Assembly (NCBI RefSeq): GCF_004345615.1
Contig: NZ_SLWK01000001.1
Coordinates: forward strand, 558,001-622,000
Direction: 5' to 3'
DNA from: Natronoflexus pectinivorans
GTDB lineage: Bacteria; Bacteroidota; Bacteroidia; Bacteroidales; Marinilabiliaceae
Length of the DNA: 64,000 nucleotides
Part shown: piece by piece, positions 10,734 to 20,589 of the stretch
Numbering within the stretch: the stretch's first letter is position 1
Layout: each line of letters starts with the position of its first letter
The notes under the pieces: generated by a model
What the model saw: only the letters and a program-made list of their open reading frames with translations
Databases searched by the model: none
What the model was told of the DNA's origin: nothing
Translations under genes and position numbers: made by a program

Positions 10734-11577
10734 TCATAACCTAACCCCCCTCGCCGGCAAGCTCTGTAAAATAAGCATCAAATTGAAAATCAGAAAAATT
10801 ATGGAAATCAGATTTATGTGACGTAGCTTTTATAGATTGTCTGTCTGAAGTATACATCATGACTCATTGTCTCCAAATATGGTTGTTTGGTTGCAACCTG
10901 CTGATAGAGATATTCCCTTAAGTTAACATATGAAAAACCATTGTTTTTTCTATTGCACACGTGTGTTTTTATAGCTAACTAAAAGAATGACATATTGCTG
11001 TTCTTAAGAGGTTTAAAAAGGCCGTTCTGTTGTGGTCTGTGTCACAAACAATTATAAAAGCAGAAATGAAAAAGAAAAAAAATAAATGTGAAAATTCTTG
11101 CATTGAAAGCAAAATTAGCTTAAAATTGAACTTTGAAAATAAAGGTATTTTAATGTTTCAAGTTTAGGTCTGAAAGTTAGAAGATTTGCAATATCAATGT
11201 CGTTACAGCTTATATATAAGAATTATAAGTTCTTTATTTTATTAGATAAATAGATCTTTGCTGTTTTATTTAGAATGTAAACAAACGTGAATTTTGCATA
11301 ATCGTTTAGTTTATAAAACAGCCAAAAGAAGAATTTGAGATAAAATAAACATAAAATTTGATTCATTTTTAAATTAGAGAGCATAAATCAATTTATAATC
11401 GTTTATAATTAAAAGTAAAAATTGATGAGAATAGAAAATAGATATCAACAAAAAATGAGTTATTATTAAATAAAACATTAAGATTTGAGCAGAACAGAAC
11501 AGTATACTAATTAATTATTTTATAAGGTGAAGATTTTCAAGCAGTATTATTTATTTTTTAACTTTAACTAGAGAACT

Positions 11578-14500
11578 ATGAGAAAAAGTCTGATTTTAAT
11601 TTTTTGCTTGTTTTTAAGCTACACTGCCTATGCACAGCAACGTGTAAGTGGTGTGGTTAATGACAGTCAAAACTTCCCTGTTCCAGGAGTAACCGTTCTG
11701 GAGAAAGGGACAACAAATGGAGTCATCACAGACTCTCAAGGAAGTTATACAATTGATGTAGCCGGTGCAGACGCTGTATTGGTTTATTCATTTGTAGGAA
11801 TGGAAACACAAGAAGTATTAGTAGGTAATCAAACTACAATTAACGTTTCAATGCGGGATTTCTTCTCGGATTTGGACGAAGTTGTGGTAATTGGTTATGG
11901 TGTTCAAAGAAAAAGATTAACTACAGGTGCAAACATTAATGTCGGCTCTGACGATATACTTCGTCAAAGTAATACAGAAGCTCTTGGTGCAATACAAAGC
12001 CAGGTGTCCGGTGTTAATATTGTTCAGAACTCTGGTATGCCAGGTGAAGGGTTCAAAGTTAACATTCGTGGACTTGGAACCATTGGTAATTCACAGCCTT
12101 TATATGTAATTGACGGGGTTGCCGGCGGAAACATTAGCCACCTGAATCCAGCCGACATTGAATCTATTGATATTCTTAAGGATGCTGCTTCTGCGGCCAT
12201 TTATGGTTCGCGTGCTGCCAATGGTGTAATCCTAATTACTACAAAACGCGGTCAAAGAGGCGCAATGCAGGTTTCATATGACGGTTACTTAGGAATTCAG
12301 CAAATTGAGAATTTGGCTAAACCTCTATCTGCCAGTCAGTTTATCGAAATTCATAATGAGGAGAGAATTCAATCTGGTCGTACCCCTGAAGACTGGGCCG
12401 GTAAAATACCCGGATTGTATCAACAAATTCAGAGTGGACAGTGGAACGGTACCAACTGGTTAGATGAGATCTATAACAAGAATGCTCCGATCCAGAACCA
12501 TGCGATCAATATCACTGGAGGTTCAGATCAGTCTGTTTTCTCTATGGGATTCTCTTACTCTTCTCAGGAAGGTGTATTGGGTTCACCGGTTGAGCCTCAT
12601 TTTGACAGATATACTGTGCGTTTAAACAGTGACCATACTGTAATTGAAATAAACGGACGTGACGTGGTTAAAGTTGGACAAACATTGAACTATGGTTACA
12701 CTGAGAGATCCGGTATTGCAATCGGTGGAATGTACTGGAATGATGTAAGAAACATGTTGTCAGCAAGTCCATTGGTTCCTGTTTATAACGATGCCGGAGA
12801 GTGGTTTGCAAATGCTGACACGCAGTCTTCAGGTATAGCTAGCATCAGCCCAAGATTATATAATCCCGTTGCTCAGATGGTTCTTCAAAGAGGAATGAAC
12901 GAATCCCGCAATTATAATCTCAATGGTAGTGCATATTTACAAATTATGCCTATTGAGAATTTAACTTTCCGAAGCCAATATGGTTACAGATATAATGGTA
13001 ACACGTACCGCAATTACGAACCAGGCTATGACCTTGCCGGTGATGCAAGAAGTGGTGCACCAAGTATTACTCAAACTTCTGGAAATGGTCACAACTGGAC
13101 ATTTGAGAACACCTTAAACTATTTGTTCAGACAAGATGCCCATACTGTTGATGTGCTTGTTGGACAATCAGTTGAGAAATGGGGATTGGGATCAACTATC
13201 AATGCTAGAAATGCCTATCCAACGTTTGTTGGTTTCGAATATGCTTATCTGGATAACACTGATGGAATCACAGCTGGTACAACCAGAACTCGGGGAGCTC
13301 CTCTTGCTCAAGGTCAGTTGGCATCTTTTTTCGGAAGGGTAAACTACGACTTTAATGAAAGATACCTGCTGACGCTTGTGATGAGAGCAGACGGTTCTTC
13401 AAATTTTGCCAGAGGCAATCGTTGGGGATACTTCCCTTCAGTTTCTGCCGGATGGATTATGTCAGATGAGTCGTTTATGCAGGATTTTGACGCCATTGAT
13501 TTTCTTAAGCTGCGTGCGAGCTGGGGACAGAACGGAAATTCAAGCATAGATCCATTTCAATATTTGGCTCTGATAGGTTTTGGGCCCCTGAATCAATATA
13601 GATTTGGTTCTGATAGAAGCGTACTGCAATTAGGAGGCTACCCATCAATGCTGGCTAACCCTGATGTTTCATGGGAAACGTCAGAACAGTTAAACATAGG
13701 ATTTGATGCTTATTTCCTGAGGTCTCGTCTTCAAATGGCTTTTGACTACTATGTAAAAGACACAAAAGACTGGTTGGTGCGGATGCCTTTACCAGCAATT
13801 TATGGAGCTGATGCCCCATTTTATAACGGGGGAGATGTTCAAAACAGAGGTATAGAGATTGGACTACGTTGGAACGACCGCGTTGGAGAGTTTAACTACG
13901 GTGCACACTTCAATTTTACTAAAAATGAGAATGAAGTTACCAGACTTGGTAATGCCGACGGGTATATCATGGGTCCGGGAAATGTTATTTCACAAGGTAC
14001 CGATCCGGTCTATCGTGTAGAAACAGGCTTCCCTATTGGTTATTTTTATGGATATAAAATTGCAGGAATTTTCCAGAATCAGCAACAAATCGATAATTGG
14101 GATGGACCATTCTTCCAGGAAAATCCTCAACCCGGGGACATCATTTTTGTAGACTACGATGGTGACGGAGAAATAACACCTGATGATAAAACCATGATTG
14201 GTAATCCTCATCCTGATTTCAGAATTGGATTTGGAGTGAATTTTGCCTATAGAGGATTTGATTTTTCAGTTTCCGGACAAGGAGCTTTTGGACACCAAAT
14301 CATGCAATCATATCGCTCATTTGGGGATAATGAGTACCACAACTATACCACCGACATTTTAAGCAGACGTTGGCATGGTGAAGGCACTTCTAATGTGTTT
14401 CCACGCTTGGTTGCAGGTAATAATCCTCAAAGGTTAGCCATCTCAGAAATATATGTGGAAGATGGAGACTATGTTAGGATTCAAAACCTTACACTTGGGT

Positions 14501-14706
14501 ATGATTTTAAGAGATTGATGCCTAATTTGCCGCTTGGACAAGCCCGTTTGTATGTTGCAGCCAATAACCTGATTACCTTTACTAACTACTCAGGTATGGA
14601 TCCGGAAGTTGGATACGGTGACGATCAACCTTATGTGTCTGGAATTGATTTAGGATTCTATCCGTCTCCACGAACATATTTGATAGGTCTTAACCTGAAA
14701 TTTTAA
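11578..14706 (+). CDS. SusC/RagA-type TonB-linked outer membrane transporter (first pair)
   Basis: A 1042-residue outer membrane barrel that imports oligosaccharides bound by its SusD partner. In order it has a signal peptide (cleavage near YAQQ, residue 19), a carboxypeptidase-D regulatory-like domain (RVSGVVNDSQNFPVPGVTV, about 22-100), the sequence DLDEVVVIGYGVQ, and a plug domain with LYVIDGV and AAIYGSRAANGVILITTKRG. A large beta-barrel follows, ending in the aromatic C-terminus GLNLKF. Its closest relative in the window is the third susC. susD follows 21 bases later. No enzyme gene is attached, so the substrate is open; similarity to the third pair suggests a related glycan. Confidence 0.94.
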   Translation: MRKSLILIFCLFLSYTAYAQQRVSGVVNDSQNFPVPGVTVLEKGTTNGVITDSQGSYTIDVAGADAVLVYSFVGMETQEVLVGNQTTINVSMRDFFSDLDEVVVIGYGVQRKRLTTGANINVGSDDILRQSNTEALGAIQSQVSGVNIVQNSGMPGEGFKVNIRGLGTIGNSQPLYVIDGVAGGNISHLNPADIESIDILKDAASAAIYGSRAANGVILITTKRGQRGAMQVSYDGYLGIQQIENLAKPLSASQFIEIHNEERIQSGRTPEDWAGKIPGLYQQIQSGQWNGTNWLDEIYNKNAPIQNHAINITGGSDQSVFSMGFSYSSQEGVLGSPVEPHFDRYTVRLNSDHTVIEINGRDVVKVGQTLNYGYTERSGIAIGGMYWNDVRNMLSASPLVPVYNDAGEWFANADTQSSGIASISPRLYNPVAQMVLQRGMNESRNYNLNGSAYLQIMPIENLTFRSQYGYRYNGNTYRNYEPGYDLAGDARSGAPSITQTSGNGHNWTFENTLNYLFRQDAHTVDVLVGQSVEKWGLGSTINARNAYPTFVGFEYAYLDNTDGITAGTTRTRGAPLAQGQLASFFGRVNYDFNERYLLTLVMRADGSSNFARGNRWGYFPSVSAGWIMSDESFMQDFDAIDFLKLRASWGQNGNSSIDPFQYLALIGFGPLNQYRFGSDRSVLQLGGYPSMLANPDVSWETSEQLNIGFDAYFLRSRLQMAFDYYVKDTKDWLVRMPLPAIYGADAPFYNGGDVQNRGIEIGLRWNDRVGEFNYGAHFNFTKNENEVTRLGNADGYIMGPGNVISQGTDPVYRVETGFPIGYFYGYKIAGIFQNQQQIDNWDGPFFQENPQPGDIIFVDYDGDGEITPDDKTMIGNPHPDFRIGFGVNFAYRGFDFSVSGQGAFGHQIMQSYRSFGDNEYHNYTTDILSRRWHGEGTSNVFPRLVAGNNPQRLAISEIYVEDGDYVRIQNLTLGYDFKRLMPNLPLGQARLYVAANNLITFTNYSGMDPEVGYGDDQPYVSGIDLGFYPSPRTYLIGLNLKF

Positions 14707-14727
14707 AACCATTAAATCTAGGACATT

Positions 14728-16461
14728 ATGAAAAAAATATTATATTTATTGATTGCCGGTGTTTTGTTTATGGGATGTGAAGATTTCCTTGATTCTGATC
14801 CTCTTACCCAAAAAACATCTGCAAACTATCCTCAAACCCGGGCCGATGCGGAACAATTAATGGCCGGGATATATACCATCATGAGTTCTTTGCAGCACAG
14901 GGCAGATGAGAGTCCATTCTTTATTTGGGAAATTGCCAGCGATGACAAACTTGGTGGTGGTGGTTTGAACGACGTAAAAGCCCAGGCTTATGAAACTTTT
15001 CAATTCTCAGATAATGAGATGACATTATGGCCATGGGCAACTCTTTACAGAGGAATTCATCGTGCAAACTTCGCGCTTGAAGTTATAGACAATGTTCCTG
15101 ATGAGCAGGTTAGCCCTGCTTTAAAGAATCAATTTAAAGGAGAAGCTAAGTTTTTAAGAGCATGGTTTTATTGGCAACTGAACACCATTTTTAATGAGGT
15201 GCCGCTTAAATTAACTTCCGAAGCGATAAACCTGCCTGCTGCTTCTGCAGATGATATTTACGGACAAATTGCATCTGATTTAAAAGCTGCCATTGAGCTA
15301 ATGCCTAATGTTCCTTACACCTCAACTCAACAGGGACGAGTTACCAAATGGGCGGCTCAGGGTTTAATGGCAAGATGCTTCTTGTTCTATACCGGCTTTT
15401 ATGGCAGAGAATCCATTACACTTCCTGAAGGTGGTTCTGTAACCAGAGCAAATGTGATTGCATGGCTTGAGGATCTTGTTGCCAATAGCGGACACCGTTT
15501 GGTTGATGATTTTCATGAGTTGTGGCCTTATACCAATTCTCTGACCATTGGTGATTATGACTATATTCAGAATTATATGGCAGAAACAGGTAAGAGCTTG
15601 CTGTATGCTGCTGATAACGGAGCAAGAAATCCCGAGGCTATTTTTGTGCAGCAGTTTAACAATTTTGCTGCCTGGGATATTGACAGGGGTTATTCAAATA
15701 CTTATCAGTTGTTTTTTGCATTAAGAGGTCTTCAACACGTTTCCGGAACATTCCCATTTGCAGGAGGCTGGGGTCAAGGAAACTCTGTTCCTGAATCGTT
15801 GGTTAACCAATGGCTGGAAGATGAACCAAATGATCCAAGGCTTTGGGCTTCGGTTCTTGATATTGAGGCGGAACTTTCTGGCTATCAAAAAGGCCAGTGG
15901 GATTTTGTGATGGAGAGTAACTACTGGGGCAAGAAAATTCATGGTATTGCAGTAAAAACAGAACAAGGGCAATATTTTGACAGCTATAGCCACCTAATGT
16001 ATGGTACTCAGAATAATAATCAACTTGGACATACCGATGATTTAATGTTCATACGTTATGCTGATGTACTATTGATGTTGTCTGAGTTAAAAGAAGATGC
16101 AAGCTACATGAATGAAGTAAGAGCTCGCGCCGGATTAGATCCTGTTGATTATACACTGGAAAATCTTCAGAAGGAGCGCAGATATGAGCTTGCTTTTGAA
16201 GGATTGCGATGGAATGATATGAGACGTTGGGGTGCTGAATACACCACTGAGCATCTTGAGCATCAGGAAGGCGTGGCCATTTTGGATTTTGGCGAATGGA
16301 CTACTCACAGTGCTCTTCACCCATCTGGTTATACGGCTCGCTACAATGCTACCCAAGGATTTTTCCCAATTCCTTTTAGTCAGATCAGATTATCAGAGGG
16401 ACTATTGGAACAAAATGCCGGATATACTGAAGGTGGTCTGGGTTTATATCAAGGTTACTAG
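14728..16461 (+). CDS. SusD/RagB family glycan-binding lipoprotein (first pair)
   Basis: Surface lipoprotein that caps the SusC channel and delivers glycan. A lipoprotein signal leads to Cys17 in LFMGCEDFLDSDP; acidic residues after the Cys fit surface export in Bacteroidota. The family fold is shown by the helical repeat region (GEAKFLRAWFYWQL) and the C-terminal RYADVLLMLSE and ERRYELAFEGLRWNDMRRWG. 577 residues. It resembles the third SusD (ARCFLFYTGF against ARTYLFYTGY, and HELWPYTN against RNLWPYSH), which points to a duplication. A strong terminator follows. Confidence 0.94.
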   Translation: MKKILYLLIAGVLFMGCEDFLDSDPLTQKTSANYPQTRADAEQLMAGIYTIMSSLQHRADESPFFIWEIASDDKLGGGGLNDVKAQAYETFQFSDNEMTLWPWATLYRGIHRANFALEVIDNVPDEQVSPALKNQFKGEAKFLRAWFYWQLNTIFNEVPLKLTSEAINLPAASADDIYGQIASDLKAAIELMPNVPYTSTQQGRVTKWAAQGLMARCFLFYTGFYGRESITLPEGGSVTRANVIAWLEDLVANSGHRLVDDFHELWPYTNSLTIGDYDYIQNYMAETGKSLLYAADNGARNPEAIFVQQFNNFAAWDIDRGYSNTYQLFFALRGLQHVSGTFPFAGGWGQGNSVPESLVNQWLEDEPNDPRLWASVLDIEAELSGYQKGQWDFVMESNYWGKKIHGIAVKTEQGQYFDSYSHLMYGTQNNNQLGHTDDLMFIRYADVLLMLSELKEDASYMNEVRARAGLDPVDYTLENLQKERRYELAFEGLRWNDMRRWGAEYTTEHLEHQEGVAILDFGEWTTHSALHPSGYTARYNATQGFFPIPFSQIRLSEGLLEQNAGYTEGGLGLYQGY

Positions 16462-16490
16462 CAGTATTCTTTAATAATACTTTTAAGTTT

Positions 16491-16526
16491 CAAGGTTGCC
16501 AAAATATTTGGCAACCTTGTTTTTTG
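16491..16526 (+). terminator. Intrinsic terminator after the first susCD pair
   Basis: A perfect 13-bp stem (CAAGGTTGCCAAA and its complement) with a 3-base loop is followed by six T. It lies 30 bases after the susD stop and should end the first susCD transcript. Confidence 0.9.
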
Positions 16527-16538
16527 TATCATAGTTGA

Positions 16539-16715
16539 ATGTTTAAGGCCTTAGTCAGTCAGATTGCCAGGTGGGGGACGCCAGAGGGAAAGAGCGTCTT
16601 AAGCTTTGAGTATAAAGTCCAATGTATTCCGTATTTGAGAATGAAAGAGGTTGAGGAGACTTTTCTTTGGAAAGCAATTAATGGCTATAAGTGTGTTAAG
16701 ATATTTCCACCATAA
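16539..16715 (+). CDS. Possible 58-residue small protein, unknown
   Basis: An ATG-started frame of 58 codons runs from 16539 to a TAA at 16713-16715. The product starts MFKALVSQIARWGTPEGKS and ends INGYKCVKIFPP, with a mixed globular composition and no signal peptide or membrane helix. I recognise no family. It begins 12 bases after one terminator and ends 65 bases before a second one with similar arms. It may be a real small gene, the remnant of a larger one, or chance. Confidence 0.3.
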   Translation: MFKALVSQIARWGTPEGKSVLSFEYKVQCIPYLRMKEVEETFLWKAINGYKCVKIFPP

Positions 16716-16780
16716 ATACCAAGGGTGAACTTAGACTAGACCGGGGCTGGAACGAATAAGTAACTAGCAGATATATGAAA

Positions 16781-16810
16781 GGGCTGCCAATAAATTTGGC
16801 AACCCTTTTT
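16781..16810 (+). terminator. Second intrinsic terminator, similar to the one at 16491
   Basis: Arms GGGCTGCCAA and TTGGCAACCC form a 10-pair stem with one mismatch around a 5-base loop, followed by five T. The right arm shares TTTGGCAACC with the terminator after susD, suggesting duplication of a terminator segment. Confidence 0.7.
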
Positions 16811-17248
16811 GTGTTTTAAATTGATTAGCATTTTGATACATAGCTAGCCTCATGTCAAATCGTAATCGTTTCCCACTATCACGACTTTTACCCAGTTCGA
16901 CTGAGCTCACGACAGTGTCAAAGGCTAAAGCCACAAGGATCAAGATAACTTGACACTTGATAAGACTAATTTGGTGTCGAATCTTTAATCATAGGAATTG
17001 AGATCCTACTTCGGGTAAAAGTCAGGCTCGCACCTCAATAAAGGTTTGTTTGAATGTTAAAAAATGACAATAAATACGCATTAGTACAAAAATTTGATAA
17101 AATAGTATTAGTGAAAGGGGAAAATACGAACTAGATTTGTGTACTGTATAAGTGTAGTCATGACACCAATGTTTTTATGCCTCACTTATTCAACTTTGAT
17201 TTTAAGTTCCAAACTTCAAAAACATTATCAAAATTTAAATCAAATCTT
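16811..17248 (+). other. Intergenic region before the second susC
   Basis: About 440 bases without a convincing gene. It contains an 11-base inverted pair, GACTTTTACCC at 16883-16893 and GGGTAAAAGTC at 17013-17023, which frames 119 bases including a TTCGACTGAGCTCACGAC segment typical of dispersed intergenic repeats. From about 17090 it is AT-rich and carries the candidate promoter box and leader motif of the second block. Confidence 0.5.
17132..17176 (+). promoter_or_regulatory. Candidate -7 box and leader motif of the second susC operon
   Basis: TAGATTTG at 17132-17139 fits the Bacteroidota -7 consensus TAnnTTTG. A -33 TTG at the usual distance is not clear. Eleven bases later starts AGTGTnnnnnTGACACCA (17151-17168), which recurs with the same internal spacing in the leader of the third susC (27692-27709). 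A role as operator or leader element is inferred from this recurrence. Confidence 0.45.
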
Positions 17249-20200
17249 ATGACAAAAAATCTGCGTTTGTTGTTTTTCCTTTGTCTCCTCAGTGGCCATT
17301 TGATGGTTTTTGGGCAGACAAGAACAGTTACGGGAACCGTAACTGACAACACCAATGATCCATTACCAGGAGTCTCTATCATTGCAGAGGGGACTACGAT
17401 TGGAACTGTTACAGACATCGATGGAAACTATCAGATTGCATTGCAATCAGACCAAAACACATTGGTGTTTAGTTTTATTGGTTATGACACCAGATTCGAA
17501 GAAGTTGCCGGTCGTTCAGTGATTAACGTGGTTCTTGAACCTGCTGATGTAATGCTCGATGAATTCGTTATGGTAGGATATGGCGGTATGCGAAAAAGTG
17601 ATATTTCCGGAGCCAGCGTATCTGTCGGGAGTGATCAAATCAGACAATCTATCTCTGCCAACCTTGACCAGGCTTTACAAGGACGTGCTGCCGGTGTAAC
17701 AGCCATGGTAACTTCCGGACAACCCGGTGCATCTGTGTCTGTTAGAATCCGAGGACAGGGAACCTTGAATGCAAGTGCTGCTGAACCCCTTTACGTGATT
17801 GATGGTGTTCCTGTACAAAATGTTTCACAGGGAGGGCATTCTGTAGGATTGGGTGATCGCTTAGGTAATGCTCCAGTTAGCACCTTTGGTGGAGGATTAA
17901 GCAGTATTAATCCTGCCGACATTGTTTCGATGGAAATCTTAAAAGATGCATCGGCCACTGCCATTTATGGGTCACGAGGAGCAAACGGGGTGGTCTTAAT
18001 TACTACCAGAAGAGGCCAAACCGGCGAAGCACGGTTTGACTATGAGTTTAACTACGGGATACAGCATCAGGCAAAACACATTGATGTTATGAATTTAAGG
18101 GAGTTTGCTGAGTATAGTAATTCAATTGCAGCAGAAACAGCAGGTAGAGACCCTCGTGTAGAACTTTTAGACCCAACACTTTTAGGAAGAGGTACTGATT
18201 GGCAAGATGCAGTATTTAGAACTGCACCCATGCAAAGTCATCAGATCAGCGCCTCCGGTGGCACCGAAAGTGCCAGATATTATGTGTCAGGAAGCTATTT
18301 TACCCAGGAAGGTACTGTAATTGGAAGTGATTACGAACGATTTACCGGGCGGGTAAATCTGGATGCAGATCTTAAAAGATGGTGGACAATTGGTACAAAT
18401 ATCTCCTTATCCAGATCTGAAGATAATCTCGGATTGAATAACAGTGAGGAGGGTATTATTAATATTGCCTTAAGAAGTTCCCCGGACGTTCCTATATACA
18501 ACGTTGATGGCACATGGTCAGGTGATGAACGAGAAGGTTCACCAGGAAGTGTAAATCCGATTGCAAAAGCTCTTGACGAAGAAATTCGTTTAAAAAGAAC
18601 AAATCTATTGGCCAATGTTTATAGTGACATAACCATCACCGATGGTTTGGTGTGGAGGTCTGAAGTTGCATTGGATTTGGGTTATACAAACGCCTATACT
18701 TTCCAACCAACCTATAGATATGGAAATGTTGAAAACATTTCAAATTCATCCAGATGGCAATTTAACCAGAATACATTTTGGGAATTAAAAAACTATGTGA
18801 CTTATAACCGATCATTTGATCTGCATAACGCAACTATGATGGCAGGTCAAGAGGTCTCTGAATGGAAATATGAGTTTCTGAGCGGCTCTAGCACCGGCTT
18901 GCCTTCCAATGAAGTTCGATCTCCTCAGTTGGGACAATCATCTTCAATGAATGTGGGCTCCGGTTTTGGTAGTGGAGCAATGGCCTCGTTCTTTAGCCGT
19001 GCAAATTATAATTACGATAACCGATACTATGCTACGTACACATTTCGCTATGACGGGTCTTCCAATTTTGGCCCGGAAAACCGTTGGGCTCCTTTCCATG
19101 CAACATCCGTTATGTGGAGAGTTTCAAATGAGGCGTTTTGGGATGGCATGAGCCATATAGTCAGCAATTTCCGCATCCGCGGTGGTTGGGGGCAAACAGG
19201 AAACTCAAGCATTGGTGGCTATAGATGGGGTGCTTCCATTACAAGTATGCCGACAGGACTTGGCACAGGATATCGTCAGACGAATATTGCCAATCCTTTT
19301 GTACAATGGGAAAAGCAGGAACAGTATAACCTGGGATTTGATGTAGGCTTTATCAATAACCGTATTGATCTGGTTTTAGAATTGTACCAAAAAACATCAA
19401 CAGATATGTTGATGGAATTGCAGTTGCCATCTTACATGGGAACCAGGGGTAATGCATCATCAAGGCTGAATCCTCCTATGGGTAATTTTGGAGAAATTGA
19501 AAACAAAGGGATAGAGATTACTTTGAACACAAGACCTGTAGTTGGCAGATTTCAGTGGGACAGCAACGTAACTTTTACAATGAACAAGAATAAGCTTTTG
19601 GGACTGGGTGATTCGCCTTCTGCACACATAGAAGGGTATGGACAATGGACAGATGTGGTTAGTTTAACAACTATTGGTCAATCCTTATATGGATTCTATG
19701 GCTATCAAGTTGCTGGAATTTATACAAGTAAAGAAGATATTCTTAACAGTCCAAGACCTGAAGCCTTCCCGGGCGTAAATGAAGAAACAGGTGAGCTTTT
19801 ATGGAACAGGCAAAATACAGTTTGGGTAGGCGACATTAAATTCAAAGATATTTCCGGACCTGACGGCAAACCTGATGGAGTTATTGATCAGTATGACCGT
19901 ACTTTTCTTGGTTCTCCATGGCCTAAATTTACATTTGGTTTTGCAAATACATTCAGTTATCGAAATTTTGATTTGAGTGTATTTTTGCACGGGACATATG
20001 GAAACAAAATTCTTAACTATGTGGGACGATCATTAACAGGAATGAATACCATGTGGAATAACCAGTTAGCGACCATGGTTGACAGAACTACTTTACGACC
20101 CATAAATCCTGATCAGGTTTACCTGGATGCCAGTGGAAATCCATACGAGAACTGGTTCAACGATATTGATAACGTTCAAATTGACAGATTAGGTAAGGAT

Positions 20201-20515
20201 AATACTCCAAGAGCTATTACTGGTGATCCCAATAACAATCGCAGGATTTCTGATAGATACATTGAAGATGGATCTTATATAAGAATTCAGAACATTACCC
20301 TGGGATATAATATTCCAGCGCATGTGTCTAACAGATGGGGCCTAAGCAATGTAAGAGTTTATACCAATCTCCAGAACATGTGGACTTTCACCAAATATAG
20401 TGGCTTTGATCCCGAAATTGGTGCCAGCCAAACCAGTTCAAACGTATATGGATTGGACAATGGCCGTTATCCATCACCACGTATCTATTCTTTTGGGGTG
20501 AATGTATCGTTTTAA
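17249..20515 (+). CDS. SusC/RagA-type TonB-linked outer membrane transporter (second pair, probable mannan)
   Basis: Imports oligosaccharides across the outer membrane. The frame is open from an ATG at 17177, but the ATG at 17249 directly precedes a proper signal peptide (MTKNLRLLFFLCLLSGHL), so I use it; the protein is then 1088 residues. A carboxypeptidase-D-like domain (TVTGTVTDNTNDPLPGVSI), a plug (LYVIDGVPVQNV, TAIYGSRGANGVVLITTRRG) and the barrel follow. It is more distant from the other two SusC proteins than they are from each other. The downstream SusD, two glycan-binding lipoproteins and a GH26 enzyme suggest beta-manno-oligosaccharides as cargo. Confidence 0.94.
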   Translation: MTKNLRLLFFLCLLSGHLMVFGQTRTVTGTVTDNTNDPLPGVSIIAEGTTIGTVTDIDGNYQIALQSDQNTLVFSFIGYDTRFEEVAGRSVINVVLEPADVMLDEFVMVGYGGMRKSDISGASVSVGSDQIRQSISANLDQALQGRAAGVTAMVTSGQPGASVSVRIRGQGTLNASAAEPLYVIDGVPVQNVSQGGHSVGLGDRLGNAPVSTFGGGLSSINPADIVSMEILKDASATAIYGSRGANGVVLITTRRGQTGEARFDYEFNYGIQHQAKHIDVMNLREFAEYSNSIAAETAGRDPRVELLDPTLLGRGTDWQDAVFRTAPMQSHQISASGGTESARYYVSGSYFTQEGTVIGSDYERFTGRVNLDADLKRWWTIGTNISLSRSEDNLGLNNSEEGIINIALRSSPDVPIYNVDGTWSGDEREGSPGSVNPIAKALDEEIRLKRTNLLANVYSDITITDGLVWRSEVALDLGYTNAYTFQPTYRYGNVENISNSSRWQFNQNTFWELKNYVTYNRSFDLHNATMMAGQEVSEWKYEFLSGSSTGLPSNEVRSPQLGQSSSMNVGSGFGSGAMASFFSRANYNYDNRYYATYTFRYDGSSNFGPENRWAPFHATSVMWRVSNEAFWDGMSHIVSNFRIRGGWGQTGNSSIGGYRWGASITSMPTGLGTGYRQTNIANPFVQWEKQEQYNLGFDVGFINNRIDLVLELYQKTSTDMLMELQLPSYMGTRGNASSRLNPPMGNFGEIENKGIEITLNTRPVVGRFQWDSNVTFTMNKNKLLGLGDSPSAHIEGYGQWTDVVSLTTIGQSLYGFYGYQVAGIYTSKEDILNSPRPEAFPGVNEETGELLWNRQNTVWVGDIKFKDISGPDGKPDGVIDQYDRTFLGSPWPKFTFGFANTFSYRNFDLSVFLHGTYGNKILNYVGRSLTGMNTMWNNQLATMVDRTTLRPINPDQVYLDASGNPYENWFNDIDNVQIDRLGKDNTPRAITGDPNNNRRISDRYIEDGSYIRIQNITLGYNIPAHVSNRWGLSNVRVYTNLQNMWTFTKYSGFDPEIGASQTSSNVYGLDNGRYPSPRIYSFGVNVSF

Positions 20516-20589
20516 AATCAAAGGCATTATATGAATATGTGAGAGAAATGGATATAGGTTATAATGCTTAACAAACAAAAAATATACAG

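Larger units (their letters stand above)
10414..11577. other. 1.16-kb AT-rich intergenic region before the first susC
   Basis: No convincing gene was found on either strand. It holds a pair of hairpins at 10688-10733, a CACACGTGTG palindrome at 10956-10965, and from about 11050 a very AT-rich leader running into susC. I could not find a convincing promoter for susC here; two near-matches have three rather than two bases between TA and TTTG. Confidence 0.6.

Noticed and set aside
17177-17248. Upstream ATG of the second susC giving 24 more residues
   Set aside because: The extra residues precede and would mask a proper signal peptide starting at the ATG at 17249.
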